In this document: positions 41,396-50,600 of the stretch, piece after piece | How the letters are laid out: every line of letters starts with the position of its first letter | How positions within the stretch are numbered: the first letter of the stretch is position 1 | Assembly (NCBI GenBank): GCA_963733935.1 | Contig: CAVTEQ010000014.1 | Span: forward strand, 372,001 to 436,000 | Direction of reading: 5' to 3' | Source: JAHFUA01 sp963733935 | GTDB taxonomy: Bacteria; Acidobacteriota; Terriglobia; Terriglobales; Acidobacteriaceae | Length of the DNA: 64,000 bases | Made by a program: the position numbers and the translations under genes | The notes under the pieces: model-generated | What the model saw: the letters and a program-made list of their open reading frames with translations, nothing else | Told to the model about the DNA's origin: nothing | Database searches by the model: none

Positions 41396-41451
41396 AAGAA
41401 GTACCCCGCGTACGAGCGGCAAGCGGCTAAAGCTATCATGCGTGGCGGCAA

Positions 41452-41562
41452 GGGTCAACGGGTCATCGGGTGATTTTGCCATCGGGTCATCGGGTCATTT
41501 GAGAATGGTTGGCCAAGATCTTTTGATCACCCGATGACCCGATCTCCCGATGACCCGATTCC
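41452..41562. repeat. Inverted octamer-repeat element (GGGTCATC type)
   Basis: The left arm (41452-41500) reads GGGTCAAC, GGGTCATC, GGGTGATT, TTGCCATC, GGGTCATC and GGGTCATT. The right arm (41525-41562) is the inverse (GATCACCC, GATGACCC, GATCTCCC, GATGACCC). It fills most of the spacer between the divergent BMC-H and DUF507 genes. It has the same architecture as the element at 40969-41067 but unrelated unit sequence. Confidence 0.7.
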
Positions 41563-41597
41563 CTAAACCTGTGTGATATTCTTTTTCGGCACGCCCC

Positions 41598-41876
41598 ATG
41601 ATCCTCTCCAAAGAATACGTCTCCTACATGGCCCGCGAGGTCACCAAGCACCTGCTCAAGGGCGAGTTCATCGAGACGCAAGACGAGCCCGCGACGCTGC
41701 AGACAGTGCACTCCGCGCTGCTGGAGGAGTTGGCCCTGGAAGACCGCATCAACGACGAGGTGCGCGCCATTCTCGAGCAGTACTCCGAAGAGATGCGCAA
41801 GACCGGCGCCAGCTATCAGGAGATGTTCAAGAAGGTGAAGGGCGAACTGGTGCGCAAGTACAAAGCCGTTCTGTAG
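41598..41876 (+). CDS. DUF507 family protein (copy 1)
   Basis: The 92-residue helical protein MILSKEYVSYMAREVTKHLL, with LALEDRINDEVRAILEQYSE and KKVKGELVRKYKAVL, matches DUF507, a small family of unknown function conserved in Acidobacteria and Deltaproteobacteria. A second copy is at 44379-44690. It converges on the GAF-amidase gene with a six-base gap. Confidence 0.88.
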   Translation: MILSKEYVSYMAREVTKHLLKGEFIETQDEPATLQTVHSALLEELALEDRINDEVRAILEQYSEEMRKTGASYQEMFKKVKGELVRKYKAVL

Positions 41877-41882
41877 ATTGGC

Positions 41883-44165
41883 TCAATTCCCCTGCTGTCC
41901 GCTCACGCTGGCGACCACTTTGTCGCGCTTGGCGGTGGAGAGGTAGCGGGCAATGCCGCGATAGAGCGCATCCGCCACTGCGTCCTGCCCTTCCGCCGTG
42001 CTCAGCTTCTGCTCGTCGGCGGTATTGGAGACGAAGGCCACCTCGGCGAGGATAGAAGGCATGGCGGCATCCAGCAGCACGATGAACGGCGCCTGTTTCA
42101 CACCGCGGTTGAGCACGCCCTTTTCGCCGCCAAAAGCGTGATACATCGCCTGCTGCACTTCCACCGCCAGCTTGTGCGATTCGCCGAGCTTATACTCCTC
42201 GCTCGCCGGCTTCACGGCGGCGGGCGGCGCCCCGCTCGCGAGAGACACAGGAACCGGACCAGGAGCGCTGGCCACATAGTAAGTTTCGACGCCGCGCGCA
42301 TTAATGTCATCACTCGAATTGGCGTGGATGGAGATGAACAGGTCCGCGCCGGCCTGGTTGGCGACCGCCGCCCGCGCTTCGAGCGGAACCGCGAGATCGC
42401 TGGTGCGGGTGTAGATCACTTCCGCTCCCAAACGGCCGGCCAGCAATTCGCCCAACCGCTTGGAAATTTGCAGCGTCAAATCTTTCTCTTTGAGTCCGCC
42501 GTGGCCCACGGCGCCTTCTTCAGCGCCGCCGTGTCCGGGATCGATAACGATCTTCGGGCGGCTCAGGGCAGCGTGCGCGGGCGGGGCTGTCTCCACAGGC
42601 GTAGTCTTCTTCGCCACCGCCGGCTGCGGATTTGCCGGCGGAAGGCTCGAGGTCTGCGTGCCGCGGACCACGATCATCAGGCGATAAGGTTCCGCCGGAG
42701 AAATCACGGCAGAGTACTCGGCGGGCGCGGCCAGGTCGATCACCACGCGCACTCCGGAGCCCTCGCGCTGGCCCACGCGGACGCGCTTCACCACCGCATC
42801 GTCCACCTGAATGGCCTGGCCTTCGCGTGATTTCCCCGCCATGTCGCCGGCCAGTTGGGTGTTATCGAGATCAAGATAGATGCGCTCGGGATCCTTCAGC
42901 GCTCCCGACGCCCAGCGCGCCGGAGCTTCGAGGAAAAGCGCCACGGTGGTTCCGTCCTGCTTCGACCAGGAGCGAATGGAGGTCAGCTTCGAGGGGCCAG
43001 CGGTGGGCACAGGACCGGATGAAATCCCGGGAGCGGCATTCTCCGGCACCTCACCAGTGGGAGCCTGGATGGTGGGTTGCCGCGCGGACGCCGAACCGGG
43101 AACCGTCTCGACGCGCGCCGCGGCCGAGGCCCGCAGATGCAAGGCCTCGCGCAGGTGCGTCCCGCGCCACAATACCGCTTCCGTGCCGCCCGCCAGCACG
43201 ACCAGAGCAGCGGCCACCATCGCCAGCCTCCGCCCGAGTCGCGAAGGTTCGCGCTCTCCCAGCACAGCAAAGCCGGGGAGCGGCAGCTCGACTATAGGAA
43301 CATCATCCGGCGTTGCCGGCTGCTCGGGAGGCGCCACGGCAGTCTCTGCCGGAGCAGGTATCTCGACGATCTCCGGCGGCGCAATCGGCAGCGGCGGCAA
43401 AGCCAGTTCACAAACTTCCTGCGGAGCTTCCACCGGTTCGGCGAAGATGAGTTCCTCCGCCGGCTCATAAACTTCCACCGCCTCAACTGGCTCAGGCTCC
43501 GGCACGGCCCGCGGATGGGCTTCGTTGGCCCACAGCGCCTCCAGGGCGAGTCCGGCAAGCAGTTTGAGGGCGCGAATATCGCGCTCGCCAAAAACGCCCG
43601 CCCATCCGGAAAAGACAACGATGATGCCCAGCACATCCTGCTGGCGGCGCAGAGGCACGGCCAAGATGGAACGCATGCCCAGGTTGCGGCACACCCAGAT
43701 GTCCACCCGCGAGTCGTGTTCGGTATCGTCGCAGTGCTGGACCTCGCCGCTGATCAGGCACTCGCCGCAGACTCCGGACTCGGGGTTAACGTAAGCGCCC
43801 AGGTCCGGCGCGATCAGCCCGGAGCGCCCGCGGCAGACCACCTTCTGGCCTTCGCGCAGCGCGATGGCCGCACCGCCGGCGCCGGTCAGACGACGGGCTC
43901 CCTCGGCGATGAACGCCAAGGCCGTCGGCAAGTCGAAGTCCGCGGTTGCCATTTGCCCCTGAGCCGACAGCACCGACGACAAAGTGTCGGCGTCCTTGCG
44001 CAGCTCTTCGGCGGCATCCCGATGGGTCTTCTGCGTCTGCTGGTAGGCGAAAGCCAGTAACCGCTGGACGGGATCGGATTCCGAGGCGTACGACGGCGAG
44101 AGCTCGGGCAGACGGCAACGCCGGCCCGGCACCCCCATCTCAGGAGTGGGCCCGTGTCTCATCAC
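41883..44165 (-). CDS. GAF-TM-AMIN-N-acetylmuramoyl-L-alanine amidase
   Basis: The protein of about 760 residues combines a cytoplasmic GAF domain (70-210, LAVPLRRQQDVLGIIVVFSG) and a Pro/Glu-rich linker. One transmembrane helix follows (314-333, LAMVAAALVVLAGGTEAVLW), then an AMIN domain (393-500) and an Amidase_3 domain. The last holds the Zn ligands His545 (IDPGHGG), Glu560 (GLKEKDL) and the His in SIHANSS. It cleaves the amide between MurNAc and the peptide. The GAF fusion suggests control by a cytosolic ligand. The start is uncertain; ATG at 44162 or 44138 are alternatives. Confidence 0.9.
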   Translation of the reverse strand: MMRHGPTPEMGVPGRRCRLPELSPSYASESDPVQRLLAFAYQQTQKTHRDAAEELRKDADTLSSVLSAQGQMATADFDLPTALAFIAEGARRLTGAGGAAIALREGQKVVCRGRSGLIAPDLGAYVNPESGVCGECLISGEVQHCDDTEHDSRVDIWVCRNLGMRSILAVPLRRQQDVLGIIVVFSGWAGVFGERDIRALKLLAGLALEALWANEAHPRAVPEPEPVEAVEVYEPAEELIFAEPVEAPQEVCELALPPLPIAPPEIVEIPAPAETAVAPPEQPATPDDVPIVELPLPGFAVLGEREPSRLGRRLAMVAAALVVLAGGTEAVLWRGTHLREALHLRASAAARVETVPGSASARQPTIQAPTGEVPENAAPGISSGPVPTAGPSKLTSIRSWSKQDGTTVALFLEAPARWASGALKDPERIYLDLDNTQLAGDMAGKSREGQAIQVDDAVVKRVRVGQREGSGVRVVIDLAAPAEYSAVISPAEPYRLMIVVRGTQTSSLPPANPQPAVAKKTTPVETAPPAHAALSRPKIVIDPGHGGAEEGAVGHGGLKEKDLTLQISKRLGELLAGRLGAEVIYTRTSDLAVPLEARAAVANQAGADLFISIHANSSDDINARGVETYYVASAPGPVPVSLASGAPPAAVKPASEEYKLGESHKLAVEVQQAMYHAFGGEKGVLNRGVKQAPFIVLLDAAMPSILAEVAFVSNTADEQKLSTAEGQDAVADALYRGIARYLSTAKRDKVVASVSGQQGN

Positions 44166-44378
44166 AGTTCGTGCAGCACCATATTGTTAACCGGATTGCA
44201 CCCGGAGTGGAAGGGCAAAGTGGCCCGCGGGGCATGGCCAGAGTACATCGGCGGGCTGGCACCTTTGGGAAGCTCTCTTCCGGGAAGGGTCGCCGGAATC
44301 GGCGAACCGCGTGCCCGGCTGCGCACTTGGCCGCCACGGAAAAACGCCGCCGGAGCGTGCTATCATCGAAGCCCGCAC

Positions 44379-44690
44379 ATGGTGAGACTGCCGGACATCG
44401 AGCGTCCCTCAGGCCTGCGCCTCAGCCGCGACAAGCTCAACAAGCTGGCCCATTCCGTCACCGATGCTCTGGCCGCGATGGACAAGGTCGAGTTCATCGA
44501 AGACCGCAACGCCATTCGCCTGGAAGTGCGCCGCATCCTGGAAGAGGTGCTGAAGGCGGAAGCCCGCATCGACGCCTCCGCCCGCCAGAAGATCGAAAAC
44601 CAGAAGCGCACCATCCTGGAAGGCACGCAGGAGTGGGACATTCTCTATCGCAAGTACTACAACGAGGAAGTTAAGAAGCTGGGGATTTAG
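44379..44690 (+). CDS. DUF507 family protein (copy 2)
   Basis: The 103-residue helical product reads LRLSRDKLNKLAHSVTDALA and ends EWDILYRKYYNEEVKKLGI. It belongs to DUF507, like the gene at 41598. The start at 44379 is the first ATG at the domain edge; a longer upstream frame lacks similarity. A Rho-independent terminator follows immediately. Its last 48 bases are duplicated at 46641-46688. Confidence 0.87.
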   Translation: MVRLPDIERPSGLRLSRDKLNKLAHSVTDALAAMDKVEFIEDRNAIRLEVRRILEEVLKAEARIDASARQKIENQKRTILEGTQEWDILYRKYYNEEVKKLGI

Positions 44691-44719
44691 CCGCCGTTGT
44701 CTCGCGCGGCGGCTTTTTA
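44690..44719 (+). terminator. Rho-independent terminator of DUF507 copy 2
   Basis: GCCGCC and GGCGGC pair around a 12-base loop and are followed by TTTTTA. The first base of the stem is the last base of the stop codon. Confidence 0.8.
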
Positions 44720-46435
44720 TTCCACCGTGAAAGTAGCCGTGGGCGCGATGCTCTGCTTGGAAACTTTGTCGTCCACCTTGATGGACACCTGATACAGGCC
44801 TGGTTCAACCGCGGCCAACGTCAAGCTTCTCAGCAGGGTCAACTGATCACCGACATTGCCCATCTGCTGCGTCGAGTCGACGGCATGCACTATGGCCTTG
44901 TGACTGGCCATATTAGTGATCTCGTATTCCACCGTGGCCGAAGGTTTGTGGGTCTGCTGGTCGACTCCCAGGTTATACACCTGCATCCAGAAGTTGACCC
45001 GCTGCGTCCGCTTGAAGCTGACCGGCTTGCCGGCGTCCGGCACCCGCGGCCGCACCCTGGTGTCCCCGATCACAAAGCTGCCAGTACCCACGTTCTTGGT
45101 GGGAACCTTCTCCATCATATCGGCCAGAATCAGGGAAGAAACCGCGAGCTTGTCCTCATTGAACTCCGGCACAATGATCCCGCGGCTCCAGCTGCCTACC
45201 CGGTCGCCATTGACGTCCTTGAGCACTAAATCCAGCCGATAGCGCCCGGAACGTAGCGGCAGGGCCTTCCAGTACACCGACGGCTTCTCCTGCTCCTTGG
45301 GCAGGAGCTCCGTGGGCGTCTGCACCGTTACGGTGTCTTCGAAGGTCTGAGCGATGCGGCCGGTGAGCGTGGTGAGCCGTCCGAAGATATTGATCACGCC
45401 CGTCTGTACGCCGTCTTTGCCGACGAAGGTAAGGTCTTTGTTCTTCACCTGGATTGTGATCGGGACCAAGGCCGTATCCGAGGTGACCTTCACGAAGTCG
45501 GTGATCACCTCGAAGGGCAACAGGTTATAGCTCAACTTGTGGGAGACCACTTCTTCCAGGTCTTTAAACTTGACGGCCGGCGGCTTGCTAAGAGCGGCGT
45601 ACTGAGAGAGGCGGTCGAATTGTTTGGTCTGGTTGGTTTGCGTGAATGGGCCGGAGCCGAGAGTTTCGAGACCACCGGTTTGGAAACGGCTCGCCTTACT
45701 GGCCATACCCATCTCTTCGGCCGTGGTCAAGCCGGCGCCGGGGACGTGCAGCAGCGCATCCTTTTCGCCGCGGTCGATCGACATGTGGTATTCGCCGCAG
45801 CTGCAGGTATCGACGAACTCGATGTCAATGTTCTGGCCCACGCCTTCGATGTAGCGGTAATTCCAATCCTCAAAGGGATAAGTCGAAGTCTGGCCCCCGC
45901 CCTCTTCCGCCGGCCGGAAGTAGGAGCCGCCGCTGGGATGCGACTCGATGCTATTCGGCGGGCCATACATGATGTACATCCGGCCACGATCGGTCTTCCA
46001 ACCGGGAATACCCGCAGCAAAGTGTTCGTTGGCGTAGGCGATGCGCCGGTAGTGCTCTTCCTTGTACTCGTTCTCTGCCGTGTCCGGGGTGGGATCGCGG
46101 CGCAGCCAAAACTGCTCAATGAACTGATCCCGCTCCTCATCGTTCGACAACTGCTTGAAAGTGGCGCGCTCCTCGTCGGTAATGATCCAGCGCACGTCTT
46201 CATCCAGCCACTTCTTATAAGTCCTGCTGAGTTCCTTCTGCAGGGCCTTGGAATTCGCCTTCTTCTGCGTCTCCGTAAGAGGCCGCTTCAGCGGATCCGA
46301 CTTTTGACCTGCCTGGACGTCTGATGTCTGGGAGCCCGACTTGTCGGGAGCTTTGGAATTATTGTCCTGGGCGGCGACAAAGGCCACGCTCAAGATTCCC
46401 GCCACGGTGATGCCGAAGACCCGTCCGTACGCCAT
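44717..46435 (-). CDS. GWxTD-domain secreted protein
   Basis: The 572-residue protein starts with a signal peptide (MAYGRVFGITVAGILSVAFV). It carries the GWxTD motif GWKTDRGRMYIMYGPPNSI near residue 165, preceded by the helical EQFWLRRDPTPDTAENEYKE. The C-terminal half is beta-rich. GWxTD proteins are common in Acidobacteria and Bacteroidetes; their role is unknown, probably in the cell envelope. AAGGAG at about 11 bases fixes the start at 46435. It converges with DUF507 copy 2. Confidence 0.88.
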   Translation of the reverse strand: MAYGRVFGITVAGILSVAFVAAQDNNSKAPDKSGSQTSDVQAGQKSDPLKRPLTETQKKANSKALQKELSRTYKKWLDEDVRWIITDEERATFKQLSNDEERDQFIEQFWLRRDPTPDTAENEYKEEHYRRIAYANEHFAAGIPGWKTDRGRMYIMYGPPNSIESHPSGGSYFRPAEEGGGQTSTYPFEDWNYRYIEGVGQNIDIEFVDTCSCGEYHMSIDRGEKDALLHVPGAGLTTAEEMGMASKASRFQTGGLETLGSGPFTQTNQTKQFDRLSQYAALSKPPAVKFKDLEEVVSHKLSYNLLPFEVITDFVKVTSDTALVPITIQVKNKDLTFVGKDGVQTGVINIFGRLTTLTGRIAQTFEDTVTVQTPTELLPKEQEKPSVYWKALPLRSGRYRLDLVLKDVNGDRVGSWSRGIIVPEFNEDKLAVSSLILADMMEKVPTKNVGTGSFVIGDTRVRPRVPDAGKPVSFKRTQRVNFWMQVYNLGVDQQTHKPSATVEYEITNMASHKAIVHAVDSTQQMGNVGDQLTLLRSLTLAAVEPGLYQVSIKVDDKVSKQSIAPTATFTVE

Positions 46436-46523
46436 AGCACTACCACTCCTTGGGGCAGAGACCTTTAATTCTATGTCGGAGGGCGCAGCCAGACAAGGCC
46501 GAGTTGCAAGCCGTGGCGCCTCC

Positions 46524-46559
46524 CCAAAAAACAAAAAGGCCAGCCTGGAGCTGGCCTTT
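46524..46559 (-). terminator. Minus-strand Rho-independent terminator (orphan)
   Basis: AAAGGCCAGC and GCTGGCCTTT form a 10-base-pair stem; on the minus strand it is followed by TTGTTTTTT. It is similar in sequence to the terminator at 46794-46827 and stands upstream of the GWxTD gene with no gene ending here, so it may mark a deleted gene. The 431-base spacer around it holds only this and the following mosaic fragment. Confidence 0.65.
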
Positions 46560-46587
46560 GAAAGCGAAACAAATGGCTGCTGCGCCG

Positions 46588-46688
46588 AACCGATTAGGTA
46601 CTCCGGTGGTGTGACGCTCAGTTTTGGCGGCCACTATATCCTGTATCGCAAGTACTACAACGAGGAAGTCAAGAAGCTGGGGATTTAA
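46588..46688 (+). pseudogene. Mosaic of two gene 3' ends (beta-barrel tail joined to DUF507 tail)
   Basis: A single frame reads RYSGGVTLSFGGHY and then ILYRKYYNEEVKKLGI before a stop. The first part matches the C-terminus of the beta-barrel gene at 46867 (RYSGGVVINFGGH), in opposite orientation. The second is a copy of the 3' end of DUF507 copy 2 (45 of 48 bases identical). No start or full gene is present. Confidence 0.65.
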
Positions 46689-46793
46689 CGCGTCTCCGCA
46701 CCAGCTATGATCCAGCAAATGCGCCGGTCACCAATGGGGCACGTGCGGACGCCTGCGGCATGCCAGGAAAACCCCGCGGCTCAGGGATCCCCC

Positions 46794-46827
46794 AAGAAAA
46801 GAACGGCCAGCGTAATAGCTGGCCGTT
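46794..46827 (-). terminator. Rho-independent terminator of the beta-barrel gene
   Basis: AACGGCCAGC and GCTGGCCGTT form a perfect 10-base-pair stem with a six-base loop; the minus strand continues CTTTTCTTGGG. It lies 40 bases after the stop of the minus-strand beta-barrel gene. Confidence 0.75.
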
Positions 46828-46866
46828 ACCCGCGAAGCAAACTGCCGCCGAAGTACGCGATCAGAT

Positions 46867-47454
46867 TTAATGCCCGCCGAAGTTGATAACTACGCCGCCC
46901 GAGTACCTGACGTTGCTCTGATGATCCGCCAGGGGGGATCCGTTCACCAACACGGACGAAAAATTGTGCCGGCTATACAGCCAGTCGAGCTGGCCCAAGC
47001 GGATGGCAAAGGTATTGTTAACCTTAAGGTCCAAGCCGCCTCCCCATGCCATGGCGAATGCAGTATTGCTGTTTGAGGTGCCGAGGATGGCTGACGAGTA
47101 TATATTCTCGGTATTTGCCCCGAAAAGCGTGTGCGCGAAGATGGTGCTGTGCTGGGTTCGGAAGCTGAATGTCGGACCGAAGACAAAGGTGTAGCTGTGC
47201 TTCGTCGGAGTATCGGCTACGAGTCGGCCGTAATTGCCGGCGATGTCGGCTGTCACCCCCAGAATCCTATTGACGTTGAACTGGGATTCTGAGTCCCACC
47301 CCGTGTAATTCTGCTTGATGCCCGTCAGCCCCATGGGGTCGATGTGCAGGCAGGAAACTCCGCCGAAAACCTCGAATTTCGGTGTTTCGTCTGCCGCCGC
47401 AGCCGCCAGGGACAAAACAAAGATGAGGATCCCGTCCGAAACGAACTTGCGCAT
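46867..47454 (-). CDS. Outer-membrane beta-barrel protein
   Basis: The 195-residue protein has a signal peptide (FVSDGILIFVLSLAAAAA). It then shows alternating beta-strand segments such as SYTFVFGPTFSFRTQ and FAMAWGGGLDLKV, ending with the aromatic C-terminal strand GGVVINFGGH. This is an OmpA-like/OMP_b-brl eight-stranded barrel. AGGAGAG precedes the ATG at 47454. It is followed by a terminator at 46794. The role is unknown, probably a structural or adhesion barrel. Confidence 0.83.
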   Translation of the reverse strand: MRKFVSDGILIFVLSLAAAAADETPKFEVFGGVSCLHIDPMGLTGIKQNYTGWDSESQFNVNRILGVTADIAGNYGRLVADTPTKHSYTFVFGPTFSFRTQHSTIFAHTLFGANTENIYSSAILGTSNSNTAFAMAWGGGLDLKVNNTFAIRLGQLDWLYSRHNFSSVLVNGSPLADHQSNVRYSGGVVINFGGH

Positions 47455-47573
47455 CTTTAATCTCTCCTTCAGCAAAATTTGGGCCTACCTGCCGCTCTGC
47501 CCAACCACCTCTGAAGTTGCGAAGAATACGCTACAAAATGTCAGCAAGCCAAGAACAAAGCAATAACAAAACC

Positions 47574-47609
47574 GGTACATCAGGCCGGCCTTAGCCGGCC
47601 TGATGTACC
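47574..47609 (-). terminator. Long perfect hairpin after the Oar-like gene
   Basis: GGTACATCAGGCCGGC pairs perfectly with its complement over 16 bases around a four-base loop. On the minus strand GGTTTTGTTATTG follows. It lies 17 bases beyond the last stop codon of the Oar-like pseudogene and probably was its terminator. Confidence 0.8.
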
Positions 47610-47625
47610 TGAAACGTACTCTCGG

Positions 47626-50600
47626 TCAGAAGATGATGTGCGCACCGAGAACGATGCGGCGTTGGCCAAGCCCCTGCCCAACCGCGAATTAGCTATTGAC
47701 AGCCGTTTCGGTAAACCGCGCTACCGCCGCTGTCATTGGTGCTGAAACCGTACCGAACGCTCCCGTGCACCGTCGGCAGAAGACCGAGTCCGGGGATTCC
47801 CCGTCACATGCTGGTTGAAGCAGTTGTAGCACGTTCGCCTCAAGCCGTCATATTCACCCTCTCCGAAACCCGTGTATTCTTGATCAGGTTAAGGTTGACG
47901 GTGTTGACGGCATCGCCGCGTACACCCGGGTTGCGCCGCACATTGCCGTACGGCGTGCCGAAAAACGCGGCCGAATGTCGTCGTTCAGGATCCAATGCAC
48001 CGCCGACTTAGAGATCGCGGCTCCGGTAAAAAAATCGACCAGGCCGCAATCCGGTGCAGGCGCATTCGTGCACTGTCCGACCGTGTCTACCGGTGCCGCA
48101 GGGTTCCCAGAAAGGCCGGCAAGTACTGACGGCCGAGAAGAAGCGCTAGTCTGAACGAGTTCTGGCAAGAACTGTTGGTAGACAGAAATTCGATCGGGGT
48201 CCACAACTGCCCGCTTGAGTACTTGTAGGTGCCGCCCAGGGCCCAGCCGCCGAGCACGCGCCCAAGGGCACTGGACTGGCCCCTGTGCCAAGGGCAACTC
48301 ATATTGCCAGGAAAGGCTGAAGACGTTTGGGGATAATCGAGAGCGCTCAGCCCCCGCTCACACGGCACAGTGCAGAACGGATTCTGGGGGCCGGCCACCG
48401 CAGCGGCGCCGTACAGTGGAGAAGATCTCGCTGGCATTGTCCTCATTCTTGCTGAAGGTGTAGGCCGCCACCGCCGTAAACCCGTGCCAAGACTGGAACT
48501 TGAGCTGGCTCTGCAGCGAATTGTAGGGGCCGTAGCCCCATTGGCGCGGAGTCGCTAGGTCGTAAAGTTGCAGTTCGCATACCTCCGGCGAATCCCGGTG
48601 TTCCTGGAGTCGCGCACGGAGTGACACCCGCGGGAATGAAGGCGCTGGTGAACCCGTTGGCGATCAGACCGGACAGTTGAGGATTGCCATTGACGGTCTG
48701 GAATTCGCCTACGGTATGAGTGCCCACGTAGCGCACCTCCGCGGCCAGCTTGCTGCTGATCTCCCGCTGGACGCCTAGCGACCACTCTTCGGCATACGGG
48801 TTGTGGAAATTTGGGGTTACATGGGTCTGGTAGCGGATCCCAGGGTTGATGCCGGGGCCGCTGGGCGCAGGACTGCTCCAGCGCTGCCGTAAAGGCAGTT
48901 CCGGTATCTGTGAGCGTGCATGGCGCCGGGCAGGGAACATTCGCTGCCGCGTTGACGCGTGGTGCCGACGTAGCCACGTTGAGGAACATGTTGTAGAACG
49001 CCGGATCGTAAGCGATGCGGAACCCGCCGCGGATGACGGTTTTGTTCTCACCCAGCAGCCCCTTCAACATATGCGGCGTCCAGGCAAAGCCGAAATTGGG
49101 CGCGAAGTTGTGGCCTGCGTTGGGGATGTGAGGCACAGTCCTGAGGCTCAGCGGTACGCCTCGTGTCCCACAATGCCGTAGCTGGATTTGACTCTCTCGC
49201 AAGAGTCTCGCCTGCCAACAGGTTGATGGCCTGCTGATTGTACTCCCAGCGCAAGCCCAAGTTGAGGGTCACATTGTCCTTGATCCGCCAGTCATCACCG
49301 ACATACAGTGCTGCATCCTGCTCCTTAAACGGCACTTTCGGATCCCCAAGGGTCAAATGGAACCCGCTCGGGGTGCTGGAGAAGAGTGCATTCAAATTTG
49401 CCACTGGATCGAGTGTTGAACTCCCTTGGGTGAACCGGTAGTAGCCATTAGTCAGCGGCAGGAAAATATTTGGTGAGCGCTGCCGCTCGTATTCCCCGCC
49501 GAACTTCACTATGTGACGGCCATGCTGCCAGGATGCATTATCCTGCCACTGCGAGGTGTTGATGAGGCCGGTTCTGCGGTAAGTTGACGCCCAGGCCCCA
49601 CACCGAAACGCCGGCGGCCTGCCGATAGAATGTCGGGCAGTTGCCAAGGTTGGCCGTCGTGCAGGTCGGATCCGAGGTTCCGCTACCGGTACCGGCAAAA
49701 AGACGCACGTATCCGAAGCGCGCCTGGTTAACCAAGTGAGGGGTCCAGTTGCGCGTCCAGTCCAAGGCAATCTGCTGGGCCCTATCGGGAGAGTCCAGCG
49801 TGCCCCCTTCGGCCCCGTTGCCATATTGCGCAACTGAGCCGAATCCGCCTGCGAACACCTGTTGCTGAAACAGGTAGCGCGTGAAGAATTGGTCCCTCGG
49901 ACTGAGCGCGAAGTCCACACGGCCAACGGATTCGTAGTCATTGTAGATTCCCGGGAGCGAGCGTGTAATCCCGCCGAACTGTGCAGTACAGCTCGTTGTG
50001 CCGTTGCTCACCGTCAGGTTTTCCGTGTTGATCGGCGTGGGGTTCCCCGCCTTGATTGCGTATGGGCCAATTGAGTTTAGCGCCGCAACGGCTTGGTTGC
50101 CGGGCCAACAGGCTTCTAGTTGCTGCAGGCCACCAGCCCCCCCGATGAGCCCGGTCGGAAGAATGTCGGTTGTGGTGAAATTCGTGGGACCTTTTTGGGT
50201 ATCCTGGAGGAAGGACGTGAAGAAGAAAATCTTGTTGGGGAGGATGGGGCCGCCGAGGGTACCACCCCAGCGATTCTCGGTGAAGCGCGCGACGTGCGGC
50301 GGAATGCAGCCCGTAGTGGCTGGATTCTGCCCGGGGGCGCAAATGCCGTCAAATGGATTCTTCTCATAGTTCGTCAACGAGTCGGCCCAGTTTCCGGTGT
50401 AGTACTCGAAACCGCTGCCGTGGAAGTTATTGGTTCCACTTTTCGTCACATAATTGACTTGGGCACCGGAATTCCGGCCGTATTCCACTCCGAAGTTATT
50501 GGTCACGACTTGTACTTCTTGCAGCGCGTCTTGGTTGCCGAAGAAAATCGCCGGCCCAGCGACGGAATTGTCGTTGTGAACTGCCCATCGATCTGGAAAT

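Noticed and set aside
40969..41562. CRISPR array
   Set aside because: The units are 7-8 bases, degenerate, without spacers, and no cas genes are present.
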